A stretch of 64,000 bases of DNA from Pseudomonas sp. KU26590 (lineage in GTDB: Bacteria > Pseudomonadota > Gammaproteobacteria > Pseudomonadales > Pseudomonadaceae), in contig NZ_CP110644.1 in NCBI RefSeq assembly GCF_026153515.1, forward strand, positions 780,501 to 844,500, given 5' to 3'. The translations under genes and the position numbers were made by a program. Every line of letters starts with the position of its first letter. The stretch's first letter is position 1. The notes below the pieces were generated by a model. It saw only the letters and a list, made by a program, of their open reading frames with translations. It was not told the DNA's origin and made no database searches. This document shows, in pieces, positions 26,494 to 36,602 of the stretch.

Positions 26494-28428
26494 TTACAGT
26501 TGGTAGCGCACGGTGAGGCTGGTCTGCAGCCGCTGCGCCTGACGGAACGACTCACGCAGAATGCGCCGGTCCAGATGATTGAGCACATCCGGGTCGATGC
26601 GATTGGAGTAGGGCAGGTTTTGCCGGTTCTGCTGCTGATGTTGCTGCATCCGGGTTTGCTGGATGAAGTGATAGGCCTCTTCATACGCCGCACCGTCCAA
26701 CGGATCAATGACCTCTTTGGCCACCAGCTGACGCAGCCTGTCCAGCGTGTTGTTCGCCTCGACGCCGTTGGCCAGCGCCAGCAACCGCGCCCCGTCGACA
26801 AAGGGCGTCAGGCCCTGGGTTTTCAGGTCCAGTGTGTCTTTTTCGCTGCCTTTGCGGGCGACCACGAAATCCTTGAAACGGCCCACTGGTGGGCGTTGAC
26901 GCAAGGCATTGTCGGCCATCATGCGCTGGAACAAGGCGTTGTCTGCCACCTGCGCGAGAATGCTCTGACGCAATTGATCGCCGCCACTTTCATCGCCCCA
27001 CACCACGCGCAGATCGAAATAGATCGAAGACGACAGCAGGTTCTCCGGCGTGGCTTCGCGAATGAACGAGCCGAACCGCCGGGCCCACTCGATGCGCGAC
27101 AGGCACAGCTGCGGATTGCTCGCCATGATCCCGCCCTTGCACAGGGCAAATCCGCACACCGCCAGACTTTGATTGATTCGCTCGGCGATGGGCAAAAGCC
27201 GTCCGCGAATCTCGGCGGCTTCGGCGGCGTCGCTGGCTTCGAACAGAATGCCGTTGTCCTGATCGGTGTACAGCGTTTGCTCGCGCCGGCCTTCGCTGCC
27301 AAAGCACAGCCAGCTGAAAGCGATGCCGGGATCGCCTTTCTCTTCCAGCGTGAGTTCGATGACGCGGCAGACCATGTGGTCGTTGAGCAGCGTGATGATT
27401 TGGGTGATCTGCGTGGACGAGGCGCCGTGGGCCAGCATTCGGTCCACCAACTGAACGATGTCGCCGCGCAGGTTGGCCAGCGAATCGATGCGCGGCGCGC
27501 TGCGGATGGTGCGCGCCAGATGCACCAGATCCACGCGCTGCAGCGAGAACAGGTCGCGCTCGGACACCACGCCGCACAGACGCTGATCCTTGACCAGACA
27601 GACGTGGGCGATATGGCGCTGGGTCATGGCAATGGCGGCATCGAAGGCGCTGGCGTCCGGGCTCAGGTAGAACGGCGCTTGAATCATGCTGCGTTCGATG
27701 GGCGCGCCGAAGTCGGCGTCGATGTTTGCGACGACCTGGCGCAGATCGCGCAGCGTGAAGATACCCAGCGGCGCTTTGGCCTCATCCACGATGACGATAC
27801 TGCCGACTTGCTGCTCGTCCATCTGGCGCACGGCCTCACGCAGCGGCGTATCGGGGGAGCACGTCACCGGATGACGCATCGCCAGTTCACCCAGCCGCGT
27901 GTTCAACGAATATTGCGTGCCGAGTGTTTCCACCGCCTTCTGCTTTACTTGCTGATTAACCTGATCGAGCAAGCTGCTGACGCCGCGCAGGGCGAAGTCG
28001 CGGAACTCATTGGAGAGCGCAAACAGCTTGATGAAGGCTTGCTTGTTCAGCTGCAGGCAGAAGGTGTCTTCGGCCGCCAGATGCTCGGTGCGCGTGGCGC
28101 GTTCGCCGAGCAGCGCGGCGAGGGGAAAGCACTCGCCCGTGGTGATTTCAAACGTGGTCTCGGTGCCGCCTTTTGCAGAATGAGGGCGCTCACCCACTAC
28201 GCGGCCTTGCTTGACGATGTAAAAATGTTCTACTGGCCCATCGCTAGGCTTGATGATGCTCTCGTCTGTAGCGTAGAAACGCAGGTGACACTGTTCGACA
28301 AGGTAGGCCAGATGGGCGTTTTCCATCTGGTTGAACGGCGGGAATTTTTGCAGGAACTGCATCGTGCCGTGGATGTTCTGCAGAACGGCTGTTTTGCCTG
28401 CCTGGGTAAAAGCGTCCGCTTTGCTCAT
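26494..28428 (-). CDS. CNB/CBS/DUF294 putative nucleotidyltransferase
   Basis: 644 residues. Order: a cyclic-nucleotide-binding-like domain (about 20-140), two CBS motifs (about 180-295), a DUF294 nucleotidyltransferase-like domain with the GlnD-type motif FGSEGRREQTLYTDQDNG (about 370-390), and a DUF294 C-terminal helical domain. The architecture suggests a signal-sensing protein-modifying or regulatory enzyme, with nucleotides bound at the CNB and CBS parts. In many proteobacteria such genes stand beside an acetate permease operon; no permease is here. Substrate unknown. Confidence 0.9.
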   Translation of the reverse strand: MSKADAFTQAGKTAVLQNIHGTMQFLQKFPPFNQMENAHLAYLVEQCHLRFYATDESIIKPSDGPVEHFYIVKQGRVVGERPHSAKGGTETTFEITTGECFPLAALLGERATRTEHLAAEDTFCLQLNKQAFIKLFALSNEFRDFALRGVSSLLDQVNQQVKQKAVETLGTQYSLNTRLGELAMRHPVTCSPDTPLREAVRQMDEQQVGSIVIVDEAKAPLGIFTLRDLRQVVANIDADFGAPIERSMIQAPFYLSPDASAFDAAIAMTQRHIAHVCLVKDQRLCGVVSERDLFSLQRVDLVHLARTIRSAPRIDSLANLRGDIVQLVDRMLAHGASSTQITQIITLLNDHMVCRVIELTLEEKGDPGIAFSWLCFGSEGRREQTLYTDQDNGILFEASDAAEAAEIRGRLLPIAERINQSLAVCGFALCKGGIMASNPQLCLSRIEWARRFGSFIREATPENLLSSSIYFDLRVVWGDESGGDQLRQSILAQVADNALFQRMMADNALRQRPPVGRFKDFVVARKGSEKDTLDLKTQGLTPFVDGARLLALANGVEANNTLDRLRQLVAKEVIDPLDGAAYEEAYHFIQQTRMQQHQQQNRQNLPYSNRIDPDVLNHLDRRILRESFRQAQRLQTSLTVRYQL

Positions 28429-28661
28429 GACCGATACCGCTTGTTTTTATTGACCCCATGGTCGACCGCTTATCGGGCAGTGCCCATTGGACGTAAGTCT
28501 TAGGTGACTGCACAGGCGTTGGGTTGCATCGAACCAAGGTGTGAAACCGCAGCGATGCAGTTAGCGTTAGGCCTCAGGGCCCGGCATGAAGCCGACAGGA
28601 TGTGCAGCGTATCAATCGTTTGCGCTGTCAGAATTGAAGTCGACAGGAAGATGAGACGGGT

Positions 28662-29108
28662 ATGTTCGATCACAGTATTTTGAGTGATGAAGAGCGCGAA
28701 GCCCTCAATGAGGTGATGCTCGCGCCTGCCTCACAATCGCCACAACGGGTGTTGATCGTCGATGACGACAAGGATGCTCGGGAAGTTCTGGCCGAAATTC
28801 TCAGTCTTAATGACATCAGCTGCATCACCGCCGCCGGCGGCACCAGCGCCATGCATTTGCTGCAAACCCGGCCGTCCATTGCGCTGCTGATCACCGATCT
28901 GCGCATGGCACCGTGCGACGGGCTGGATCTGATCCGTCGGGTGCGCGAATCGGACCGTGCGGAGTTGCCGATCATTATCGTGTCCGGCGACGCCAACGTC
29001 CGCGATGCCATCGATGCGATGCATTTGAGCGTGGTGGATTTTCTGCTCAAGCCGATCAACACCAAGCAGCTGTTGCGACTGGTGAAACGGGAACTGGAAA
29101 TGGCGTAA
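28662..29108 (+). CDS. Single-domain response regulator
   Basis: 148 residues: a 25-residue N-terminal extension and one receiver domain. The acidic pocket D34/D35, phospho-acceptor D79 (LLITDLRM), S108 and K130 are all in place, so it should be phosphorylated. There is no output domain and no histidine kinase gene adjacent. It probably acts through protein contacts or as a phosphorelay member. It faces away from the DUF294 gene across a 233-bp gap with no other feature seen. Confidence 0.9.
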   Translation: MFDHSILSDEEREALNEVMLAPASQSPQRVLIVDDDKDAREVLAEILSLNDISCITAAGGTSAMHLLQTRPSIALLITDLRMAPCDGLDLIRRVRESDRAELPIIIVSGDANVRDAIDAMHLSVVDFLLKPINTKQLLRLVKRELEMA

Positions 29109-29174
29109 GAGTGCCCCCTGTTTGATAGGGGCGCCGACGGGTTGAGCACCTTCAGCCTGTATGACCGTATCCAC

Positions 29175-29263
29175 TGTAGGAGCGCGCTTGCCCGCGAATG
29201 CAATCTGGCAGGCGATATCTCCATCACAGTCATACCGCAATCGCGGGCAAGCGCGCTCCTACA
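29175..29263. repeat. REP doublet (REPIN)
   Basis: Clean inverted arms of the gcgcgcttgcccgcg type around a unique spacer, between the converging response regulator and malate synthase genes. Confidence 0.9.
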
Positions 29264-29284
29264 ATGGACTGAGTGGTGAAACAG

Positions 29285-29320
29285 AAAAGGCGGTGTCCAT
29301 TTACGCGGACGCCGCCTTTT
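29285..29320. terminator. Terminator shared by converging genes
   Basis: Stem AAAAGGCGGTGTCC with complement GGACGCCGCCTTTT, 15 nt after the glcB stop. T-rich ends on both sides allow use in either direction. Confidence 0.8.
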
Positions 29321-29334
29321 TGTTTGGGCGCTGA

Positions 29335-31512
29335 TTACGCCCCGTGTTTCGCCTTGAACTCGCGACGGCGGCGGTGCAGCACCGGCTCAGTGTAGCCATT
29401 GGGCTGCCGTGTGCCTTCGATCACCAGTTCAACCGCTGCCTGAAACGCGATATTGCTGTCGAAATCCGGTGCGAGCGGGCGATACAGCGCGTCGCCTGCG
29501 TTCTGACGGTCCACCACCGGTGCCATGCGCTTGAGGCTTTCCATCACCTGCTGCTCGCTGACGACGCCATGGCGTAGCCAGTTGGCAATGTGTTGGCTGG
29601 AAATCCTCAGCGTGGCACGGTCCTCCATCAGGCCGATGTCGTTGATGTCCGGCACCTTCGAGCAGCCTACGCCCTGGTCGATCCAGCGCACCACGTAACC
29701 GAGGATGCCTTGCGAGTTGTTGTCCAGCTCGTTCTGAATCTCTTCCGTCGTCCAGTCAGTGTTCGGCGCCAACGGAATGGTCAGAATGTCGTCAACGGAG
29801 GCCGGCGCGCGCTGGGCAAGCTCCGCCTGACGCGCGAACACATCAACCTTGTGGTAATGCAGCGCGTGCAGCGCGGCGGCGGTGGGTGAAGGCACCCAGG
29901 CGGTATTGGCGCCGGCCAGCGGATGGGCGATTTTCTGTTCGAGCATCGCGGCCATCAAGTCGGGCATCGCCCACATACCCTTGCCGATCTGCGCGCGCCC
30001 TTGCAGGCCGCATTTCAAGCCGATATCGACGTTGGAATTTTCGTACGCGGCAATCCACTTTTCAGCCTTCATCTGCGCCTTGCGTACGACAGGCCCCGCT
30101 TCCATGGAGGTGTGAATCTCGTCGCCGGTGCGGTCCAGGAAGCCCGTGTTGATGAACACCACACGCTCGCTCGCCGCCTGAATGCAGGCCTTGAGGTTGA
30201 TCGTGGTGCGGCGCTCTTCGTCCATGATGCCGACTTTCAGCGTGTTGCGCGGCAGGTTCAGCACCGCTTCGATACGCCCGAACAACTCGTGGGTGAATGC
30301 CACTTCTTCCGGGCCGTGCATCTTCGGTTTGACGATGTACATCGAGCCTGTGCGGCTGTTGGCGCGAGAGGTATTGCCCTTGAGGTTGTGGATCGCCGCG
30401 AGGCTGGTCAGCAGGCCGTCAAGAATACCTTCCGGCACTTCGTTGCCCTGATTGTCGAGAATCGCATCGATGGTCATCAGGTGACCGACGTTGCGCACGA
30501 ACAACAGCGAGCGGCCATGCAGCGTGACGGGTTCACCGGTGGGCGAGGTGTAGACGCGGTCGGCGTTCATGGTACGGGTGAAGCTAGTACCGCCTTTGGC
30601 GACTTCTTCGGACAGATCGCCCTTCATCAGCCCCAGCCAGTTGCGGTACACGACAACCTTGTCGTCGGCGTCGACAGCAGCGATGGAGTCTTCGCAGTCC
30701 ATGATGGTGGTCAGCGCCGCTTCCATCAGCACGTCTTTGACGCCGGCCGGATCGGTCTGGCCCACCGGGCTCGTGGCGTCGATCTGGAGTTCGAAGTGCA
30801 GGCCGTTGTGCTTGAACAGCAGCGCGGTCGGCGCCGACGCGTCGCCCTGGAAGCCGATCAACTGAGCGTCGTTGTGCAGGCCGGTGTTGCTGCCGCCCTT
30901 GAGGCTGACGATCAACATGCCGTCGACCAGCTTGTAGCCGGTGGAGTCAACGTGGGAGCCGGCCGCCAGAGGGGCGGCTTCGTCGAGAAAGGCACGGGCG
31001 AAGGCGATGACTTTGTCGCCGCGGACGCGGTTGTAGCCTTTGCCCTTTTCCGCGCCGCCGGCTTCGCTGATGGCGTCGGTGCCATATAGCGCGTCATACA
31101 GCGAGCCCCAGCGGGCATTCGATGCGTTCAGGGCGAAGCGCGCGTTCATGACGGGCACCACCAATTGCGGGCCGGCCATGCGCGCGATTTCTTCGTCGAC
31201 GTTTTGCGTGGTGATCTGGAAGTCCGCCACTTCTGGCAGCAGATAGCCAATTTCCAGCAGGAACGCCTTGTAGGCGGCTGCGTCGTGGGCGGTGCCGGCA
31301 TGGGACTGATGCCAGGCGTCGATACGCGCCTGGAATTCGTCGCGTTTGGCGAGCAGGGCTTTGTTCTTCGGCGCGAGCTCGTGGATGAGCGCATCGGCAC
31401 CGGCCCAGAATGCCGCGGCGTCGAGGCCGGTTCCGGGGATGGCTTCGTTGTTCACGAAATCCAGCAGGACGTTGGCGACCCGCAGGCCACCGACTTGAAC
31501 GTGTTCAGTCAT
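29335..31512 (-). CDS. glcB: Malate synthase G
   Basis: 725 residues, the exact size of the single-chain G isoform. It condenses glyoxylate with acetyl-CoA to malate for growth on acetate, glycolate or fatty acids. The start at 31512 has GAGG 6 nt upstream. Signatures include [15 protein letters not shown] near residue 270 and [14 protein letters not shown] near 430, with the catalytic region around [12 protein letters not shown]. In this window it could also consume glyoxylate-pathway carbon from the fatty-acid oxidation genes further right. Confidence 0.97.
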   Translation of the reverse strand: MTEHVQVGGLRVANVLLDFVNNEAIPGTGLDAAAFWAGADALIHELAPKNKALLAKRDEFQARIDAWHQSHAGTAHDAAAYKAFLLEIGYLLPEVADFQITTQNVDEEIARMAGPQLVVPVMNARFALNASNARWGSLYDALYGTDAISEAGGAEKGKGYNRVRGDKVIAFARAFLDEAAPLAAGSHVDSTGYKLVDGMLIVSLKGGSNTGLHNDAQLIGFQGDASAPTALLFKHNGLHFELQIDATSPVGQTDPAGVKDVLMEAALTTIMDCEDSIAAVDADDKVVVYRNWLGLMKGDLSEEVAKGGTSFTRTMNADRVYTSPTGEPVTLHGRSLLFVRNVGHLMTIDAILDNQGNEVPEGILDGLLTSLAAIHNLKGNTSRANSRTGSMYIVKPKMHGPEEVAFTHELFGRIEAVLNLPRNTLKVGIMDEERRTTINLKACIQAASERVVFINTGFLDRTGDEIHTSMEAGPVVRKAQMKAEKWIAAYENSNVDIGLKCGLQGRAQIGKGMWAMPDLMAAMLEQKIAHPLAGANTAWVPSPTAAALHALHYHKVDVFARQAELAQRAPASVDDILTIPLAPNTDWTTEEIQNELDNNSQGILGYVVRWIDQGVGCSKVPDINDIGLMEDRATLRISSQHIANWLRHGVVSEQQVMESLKRMAPVVDRQNAGDALYRPLAPDFDSNIAFQAAVELVIEGTRQPNGYTEPVLHRRRREFKAKHGA

Positions 31513-31831
31513 TGCTTGCCTCACTCTGCTCAGCTATTTGACATCTATGTAGTGCACGCGAGGCGATACTACATGACGGTTTGCGGCGTGAAAATCAGAC
31601 TTGATTCGCACCGATCGACCGGATGTAGGCATTCGGTTACGCATCGGTATCGGATGTTCTCAAAGCGCGATCAGATTGTTCCAGAAAATTATTGGGATCG
31701 TACACAAAAATCCTGGCTCGCTGACCCCGCTTCGGGCCGGGCAGATGTGCCTATACTCCCCACAACCCCCCGCAATCCAGGAGGCGTGGTATTAAACAGG
31801 CCTCAGTCGCTGCAGATATAAGGAGTCGTTT
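31513..31831. other. 319-bp divergent promoter region glcB / gcvR-like
   Basis: No ORF is credible. A possible extended -10, TGTGCCTATACT at 31746-31757, faces the GcvR-like gene. Nothing else was identified. Confidence 0.4.
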
Positions 31832-32350
31832 GTGGATCATCTTATCGTCACGGTGTCTGCGCTGGACAAGCCAGGCGTGGTCGAGCAGCTCGCTGAATGC
31901 ATTGCCGATCACGATGGCAATTGGCTGGAAAGCCGCATGTCACACATGGCCGGGCAGTTCGCCGGGATCCTGCGGGTCAGCGCGCCAGTCGATGCGCATC
32001 AGCCTCTGCGCAGCGCGCTGGAAGGCCTCTCGGCAAAAGGCATCCGCGTCCTGTTCGCCGAAGTCGTGCCTGAAACCACACCTGAGTGGAAGCCCATCAC
32101 CATGGACCTGGTGGGCAATGATCGTCCCGGGATCGTGCGTGACGTTACCCGCGTGCTGACCGAGCAAGGCGTCAACCTGGAGCACTTGGTGACCAGCGTC
32201 GAACCCGCGCCCATGAGCAGTGAAACGCTGTTTCGCGCCCATGCCGAGTTGGGATTGCCGATGGACCTGTCGCTGGATGTGCTACAGCAGCGGTTGGAAA
32301 CCCTGGCGGATGACCTGATGGTGGAGCTGCATCTGCCGACGGACGAGTAG
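31832..32350 (+). CDS. GcvR-like protein with two ACT domains
   Basis: 172 residues from a GTG at 31832 with AAGGAG 7 nt before it. Two ACT domains (about 3-75 and 90-165; the second begins MDLVGNDRPGIVRDVTRVL) match the glycine cleavage regulator GcvR. In E. coli GcvR blocks the activator GcvA when glycine is low; a similar role is possible, but Pseudomonas has several paralogues of unknown partner. Confidence 0.85.
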   Translation: MDHLIVTVSALDKPGVVEQLAECIADHDGNWLESRMSHMAGQFAGILRVSAPVDAHQPLRSALEGLSAKGIRVLFAEVVPETTPEWKPITMDLVGNDRPGIVRDVTRVLTEQGVNLEHLVTSVEPAPMSSETLFRAHAELGLPMDLSLDVLQQRLETLADDLMVELHLPTDE

Positions 32351-32357
32351 ATAAAAC

Positions 32358-32398
32358 AGTCGCTGTAGGCCCCGCTTTTCAAAAGGCCTACAGCGACT
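32358..32398. terminator. Shared hairpin terminator
   Basis: A perfect 14-bp stem (AGTCGCTGTAGGCC and complement) between the converging gcvR-like and rarD genes. On the minus strand it is followed by GTTTTAT, so it serves rarD best. Confidence 0.7.
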
Positions 32399-32410
32399 TA
32401 TCCGACTCGA

Positions 32411-33304
32411 TCAGGCTTGGGAACGTTTGCGCAACGAGCGCCAGGCGTCGAAGCTGTAGATGACCAACCCGGACCAGATGAAGGCAAACGTCACCAAAGT
32501 GGCAGAAGGCAGGTGTTCGTCGTACAGCACAACCGCGAGCGCGAGCACGAGGGTCGGCGCGATGTACTGCAAGAAGCCCAATGTCGCGTAGGGCAAATGC
32601 CTTGCTGCGGCGTTGAAACACACCAGCGGCACGAGGGTCACCGGACCGGCCGCCGCCAGCCAGAGCGCCTGAGAGGTGGTCCAGAACGCCGACTGTGCGC
32701 TGTGGGCAAGTGGGTTGAAAATCAGCCAGCCCACGGCCAGCGGCACCAGAATCCAGGTTTCCACCACCAGCCCGGGCAATGCAGCCACCGGTGCTTGTTT
32801 GCGAATCAGGCCGTAGAAGCCGAAAGTGAAGGCCAGCGCGAGCGACACCCACGGCAGGCTCCCCACCTGCCAGACCTGTTGAAGCACACCGATCAACGCC
32901 AGCATCACGGCGACCCATTGCAACGGCCGCAGTCTTTCACGGAGCAGCACCATGCCGAGCATCACGTTGATCAGCGGGTTGATGAAGTAGCCCAGGCTGG
33001 CTTCGACCATGTGGTTGTTGTTCACGGCCCAGACGTAAATCAGCCAGTTGGCGGCGATCAGCGTGCCGCTGCAGGCGAGAATGGCGAGGCGTTTAGGATT
33101 GTCCCGCAGCTCTTGCCACCAGCCGGGATGCTTCCAGACCAGCAGCAGAAGCGAGCCGAAGATGGCCGACCAGATCGCCCGATTGACGATGATTTCCAGC
33201 GAGGGAACGGTGGCAAGAACCTTGAAGTAGATCGGAAACAGTCCCCAGATGATGTAGGCGCTCAGGCCCAGAATGTACCCGCGACGCGGGTTGGCAGCTT
33301 GCAT
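32411..33304 (-). CDS. rarD: EamA-family permease RarD
   Basis: 297 residues with ten hydrophobic segments in two EamA repeats. The opening RRGYILGLSAYIIWGLFPIY and VNNNHMVEASLGYFINPLIN are diagnostic for the RarD group. Despite the chloramphenicol-sensitivity label, its substrate is not established. It is transcribed toward the gcvR-like gene and stands alone. Confidence 0.93.
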   Translation of the reverse strand: MQAANPRRGYILGLSAYIIWGLFPIYFKVLATVPSLEIIVNRAIWSAIFGSLLLLVWKHPGWWQELRDNPKRLAILACSGTLIAANWLIYVWAVNNNHMVEASLGYFINPLINVMLGMVLLRERLRPLQWVAVMLALIGVLQQVWQVGSLPWVSLALAFTFGFYGLIRKQAPVAALPGLVVETWILVPLAVGWLIFNPLAHSAQSAFWTTSQALWLAAAGPVTLVPLVCFNAAARHLPYATLGFLQYIAPTLVLALAVVLYDEHLPSATLVTFAFIWSGLVIYSFDAWRSLRKRSQA

Positions 33305-33354
33305 GAGTGGTCCTTCGGCAAGTTTTTTGTTGTGGTGTCAGGCTAATGAGCAGG

Positions 33355-33442
33355 TGTAGGAGCGCGCTTGCCCGCGATCGCGGTGGATCAATGGCATGGC
33401 AGGTGCTGGAGAATTCCATTCGCGGGCAAGCGCGCTCCTACA
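33355..33442. repeat. REP doublet (REPIN)
   Basis: Complete inverted arms of the gcgcgcttgcccgcg type, between srkA and rarD, with a spacer unlike the other copies. Confidence 0.9.
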
Positions 33443-33456
33443 GGGGGTCATCGTTG

Positions 33457-34431
33457 TTAAAACAGCTTCAGCGGCTCCTCGTTCAGCGCGGACAACTGCT
33501 CGCGCAGCGCCAGCACCTGATCGCCCCAATAGCGTTCGGTGCCGAACCAGGAAAAGCTGTGGTGGAAGGCCGGATCGTCCCAACGACGCGCCAGCCAGGC
33601 GCTGTAGTGCAAAAGGCGCAAGGCCCGCAGCGGTTCGATGAGCGCCAGTTCACGGGGATCGAAGTCGTGAAACTCGTTGTAGCCGTCCATCAGTTCCGAG
33701 AGCTGACTCAGGCAATCCTGACGATCGCCTGCGAGCATCATCCAGACGTCCTGCACCGCCGGGCCCATGCGGCAGTCGTCGAGATCGACGATGTGGAAGA
33801 TGTCGTCGCGGGTCATCATGTTGCCGGGGTGGCAATCGCCGTGCATGCGGATGTTCTGATGGGGCGTGGCGGCGTAGACGTCTTCCACGCGCTTGAGCAG
33901 GTCTTTGGCAACCGACTCATAGGCCGGCAGCAAGCTGCGCGGAATCACGTTGTTGTCCAGCAGGTAGTTCAGCGAGTTGTGGCCGAAGTTCTGCACGCCA
34001 AGGGCTTCGCGGTGCTGGAACGGGCGCGTGGCGCCGACAGCATGAATGCGCCCCAGCAACTGGCCGAGACGGTAGAGCTGTTCGAGATTGCCGGGCTCTG
34101 GCGCGCGGCCGCCACGACGGGGGAAGAGGGTGAAACGAAAACCGGCGTGCTCGAACAAGGTTTCGCCGTTGTGCACGAGGGGGGCGACTACAGGGATTTC
34201 GACGTCGGCGAGTTCGGCGGTGAAACTGTGTTCTTCGAGAATGGCTTCGTTGGTCCAGCGACCGGGCCGGTAGAACTTGGCAATCAGCGGTTGCTGTTCA
34301 TCGATGCCGACCTGATAGACGCGGTTCTCATAGCTGTTGAGCGCGAGAATACGGGCGTCGGAGACAAACCCTATGCTCTCGACGGCGTCCAGCACCAGGT
34401 CAGGTGTAAGTGTTGCGAACGGGTGGGCCAT
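33457..34431 (-). CDS. srkA: Stress-response serine/threonine kinase
   Basis: 324 residues, normal for SrkA (YihE/RdoA). It has a choline-kinase/APH-like fold with catalytic loop MHGDCHPGNMM near residue 200 and metal-binding VDLDDCRMG near 220. The first residues MAHPFATLTPDLVLDAVES and the ENRVYQVG stretch are conserved. In E. coli it protects cells from envelope and oxidative stress death. Monocistronic here. Confidence 0.94.
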   Translation of the reverse strand: MAHPFATLTPDLVLDAVESIGFVSDARILALNSYENRVYQVGIDEQQPLIAKFYRPGRWTNEAILEEHSFTAELADVEIPVVAPLVHNGETLFEHAGFRFTLFPRRGGRAPEPGNLEQLYRLGQLLGRIHAVGATRPFQHREALGVQNFGHNSLNYLLDNNVIPRSLLPAYESVAKDLLKRVEDVYAATPHQNIRMHGDCHPGNMMTRDDIFHIVDLDDCRMGPAVQDVWMMLAGDRQDCLSQLSELMDGYNEFHDFDPRELALIEPLRALRLLHYSAWLARRWDDPAFHHSFSWFGTERYWGDQVLALREQLSALNEEPLKLF

Positions 34432-34585
34432 GCTAACTCCTGCGCGCAGCAGGCTGCCGCGTCGGGCCAGTCATGGTAACTCAGGCGTGTTACACCTGAC
34501 ACAGTGGGTTACGCCCGGTGCCTCTGATTCACTGGATTCCCCGTCACTCCGATTGCACCCTTTCCGGGATGGGGAAGCGCTCGCG

Positions 34586-36502
34586 TCAGGCGCCGATCAC
34601 CCCGCCATCCTCCCGCGTGATGACCATCACCGAGGACCTCGGCTTGCCATTCGGCAAGTGCTCGGGGAAGGTCGAACCGCCGTTTTCGCCTGGGTGTTGA
34701 ATGCCGACGAACAGCGCTTTCTGATCGGGCGCGAAGCTGATGCCGGTGACTTCACAGCCCACCGGCCCGACCATGAACCGGCGAATTTCTCCGCTGGCCG
34801 GGTCAGCGCACAGCATCTGGTTATTGCCCATCCCCGCGAAGTCGCCGGCGTTGGTGGAGTCGCCATCCGTCAGAATCCACAGCCGCCCGGCCGTGTCGAA
34901 ACCCAGGCCATCCGGGCTGTTGAACATGTTCTGCGGGTTGATGTTGTTTGATCCGCCCTGTGGCGTTCCTGCATGCACGCCCGGGTTGCCGGCGACCACA
35001 AACAAGTCCCACGCAAAATCCATGGCGGCGGCGTCCGACCCTGTTTCCTGCCAGCGCAGAATCTGCCCGTACTGGTTTTTCGCCCGGGGATTCGGCCCGC
35101 CCACGGGCTGCCCTTCATCGCCGCGCTTGATGTTATTGGTCAGCGTGCAATAGACCTGGCCGTCCTTGGGACTGACGACGATCCACTCGGGCCGGTCCAT
35201 CCGCGTCGCCTTGACCTGGCTGGCCGCCAGGCGCGCATGAATCAGCACTTCAGCCTGATTGGCGAACCCGCTGGCCGCGTCGATGCCGTTCTTGCCGTGG
35301 CTCAGCTCAATCCACTTGCCCTGGCCTTTGGGGTGATCGGGGTTGCTGTCGCCAGCGTCGAACTGCGCCACATACAACGTGCCGTGGTCGAGGATGTCGC
35401 GGTTGGCCTTTAGGTTTTTGTGATCGACCTTGTCGCGGCTGATGAACTTGTAGATGAACTCGCCGCGCTCATCGTCGCCCATGTACACCACGACGCGGCC
35501 GTCTTTCGTTTCCGTCAGCGCGGCGTTCTCGTGCTTGAAGCGGCCCAGCGCGGTGCGTTTGACCGGCGTGGATTTCGGATCGAACGGGTCGATCTCGACC
35601 ACCCAGCCATGGCGATTGGGTTCGTTGGGGTTTTTAGCGACATCGAAGCGCTGATCGTGCAGGTGCCAGTTCACTTCCTTGCTGGCGGCTGTCACGCCAT
35701 AACGTTTGGTCGCGGCGTCGAAGGTCTGTGCCGGATCGCTGCTGCCGAAGCAGTCGGTGAAGTTCTCTTCGCAGGTCAGATAGGTGCCCCAAGGCGTCTT
35801 GCCGTTGGCGCAGTTCTGGAACGTCCCGAGCACGTTTTTACCGTTCTTGTCGGCGGCGGTTTTCAACCATTCATGGCCGGCAGCCGGGCCGCTCAGGTGA
35901 ATCGGTGTGTTGCCGTGGATGCGCCGGTTGTATCTGGAGCCTTGCACGAATGCCCATTGCTGACCTTCGCGCTTGACCTCAATCACCGAGACGCCTTCGC
36001 TGGCCTGGGCCTTGTGCACGTCTTCGGTCGATTGCGGGTCTTTGCCGTGATCGAACAGGTAGCGGTAGTTGGTGTATTCGTTGTTGATCGCCATCAGCGC
36101 GCGGCTGGCCGTCTCCGGCTTGTCGCCGGGGAAGGTGAACAGGCTCATGCCGTCATTGTTGTCGCCGAATTGCAGCTCCTGCATCTTCGCGGTGCCTTTA
36201 CCGCTGGGGTCGAAAGCCGGGCCATTCATTTGAAGCGGCTGGCCCCAACTGATCAGGACCGAGGAGCGATAGCCCGGCGGCAGGCTGATGCTGTCGGCGG
36301 TAGAGGAGGGGATGCTGTCGAAGCCGAGCAGCGTGCTATTGGCGGCGCTGACACTGGCGGCCATCACGCTGCGGCTGAGCAGGTTGCCGCCCAGGAACAT
36401 CGCCGCGCCGCACAGGGCGCCCGCGCTGATGAATCCGCGTCGGGTCAAGCCAACCATATTTTCGAGGTCGGTGGATTGGTTATCTTTTAATAGCGTCATC
36501 AC
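34586..36502 (-). CDS. PhoX-family phosphatase, Tat-exported
   Basis: 638 residues. A twin-arginine signal (GLTRRGFISAGALCGAAMFL) directs export of the folded enzyme. The body is the DUF839/PhoX beta-propeller with GTYLTCEENFTDCFG, CHWHLHDQRFD-like region near WHLHDQRFDVAKNPNEPNRH and the C-terminal TVMVITREDGG. PhoX enzymes are calcium/iron alkaline phosphatases made under phosphate starvation. The start could be 36502 or the next ATG at 36499. Upstream only a poor Pho-box match is present, so PhoB control is not clear from the sequence. Confidence 0.88.
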   Translation of the reverse strand: MMTLLKDNQSTDLENMVGLTRRGFISAGALCGAAMFLGGNLLSRSVMAASVSAANSTLLGFDSIPSSTADSISLPPGYRSSVLISWGQPLQMNGPAFDPSGKGTAKMQELQFGDNNDGMSLFTFPGDKPETASRALMAINNEYTNYRYLFDHGKDPQSTEDVHKAQASEGVSVIEVKREGQQWAFVQGSRYNRRIHGNTPIHLSGPAAGHEWLKTAADKNGKNVLGTFQNCANGKTPWGTYLTCEENFTDCFGSSDPAQTFDAATKRYGVTAASKEVNWHLHDQRFDVAKNPNEPNRHGWVVEIDPFDPKSTPVKRTALGRFKHENAALTETKDGRVVVYMGDDERGEFIYKFISRDKVDHKNLKANRDILDHGTLYVAQFDAGDSNPDHPKGQGKWIELSHGKNGIDAASGFANQAEVLIHARLAASQVKATRMDRPEWIVVSPKDGQVYCTLTNNIKRGDEGQPVGGPNPRAKNQYGQILRWQETGSDAAAMDFAWDLFVVAGNPGVHAGTPQGGSNNINPQNMFNSPDGLGFDTAGRLWILTDGDSTNAGDFAGMGNNQMLCADPASGEIRRFMVGPVGCEVTGISFAPDQKALFVGIQHPGENGGSTFPEHLPNGKPRSSVMVITREDGGVIGA

Positions 36503-36602
36503 GGGCTCCCTGCGGTTTAGGGCGAAACCCTATGCAGTTCGGATGACGTTATTGTGTCGGTCAGATGACGAGTCGGGCTTCGGTCTTGGGTGCAAGCGGC
36601 GC

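Noticed and set aside
36503..36600. Pho box for the phoX gene
   Set aside because: Best candidate on the minus strand matches the two 7-mers at only about 9 of 14 positions.
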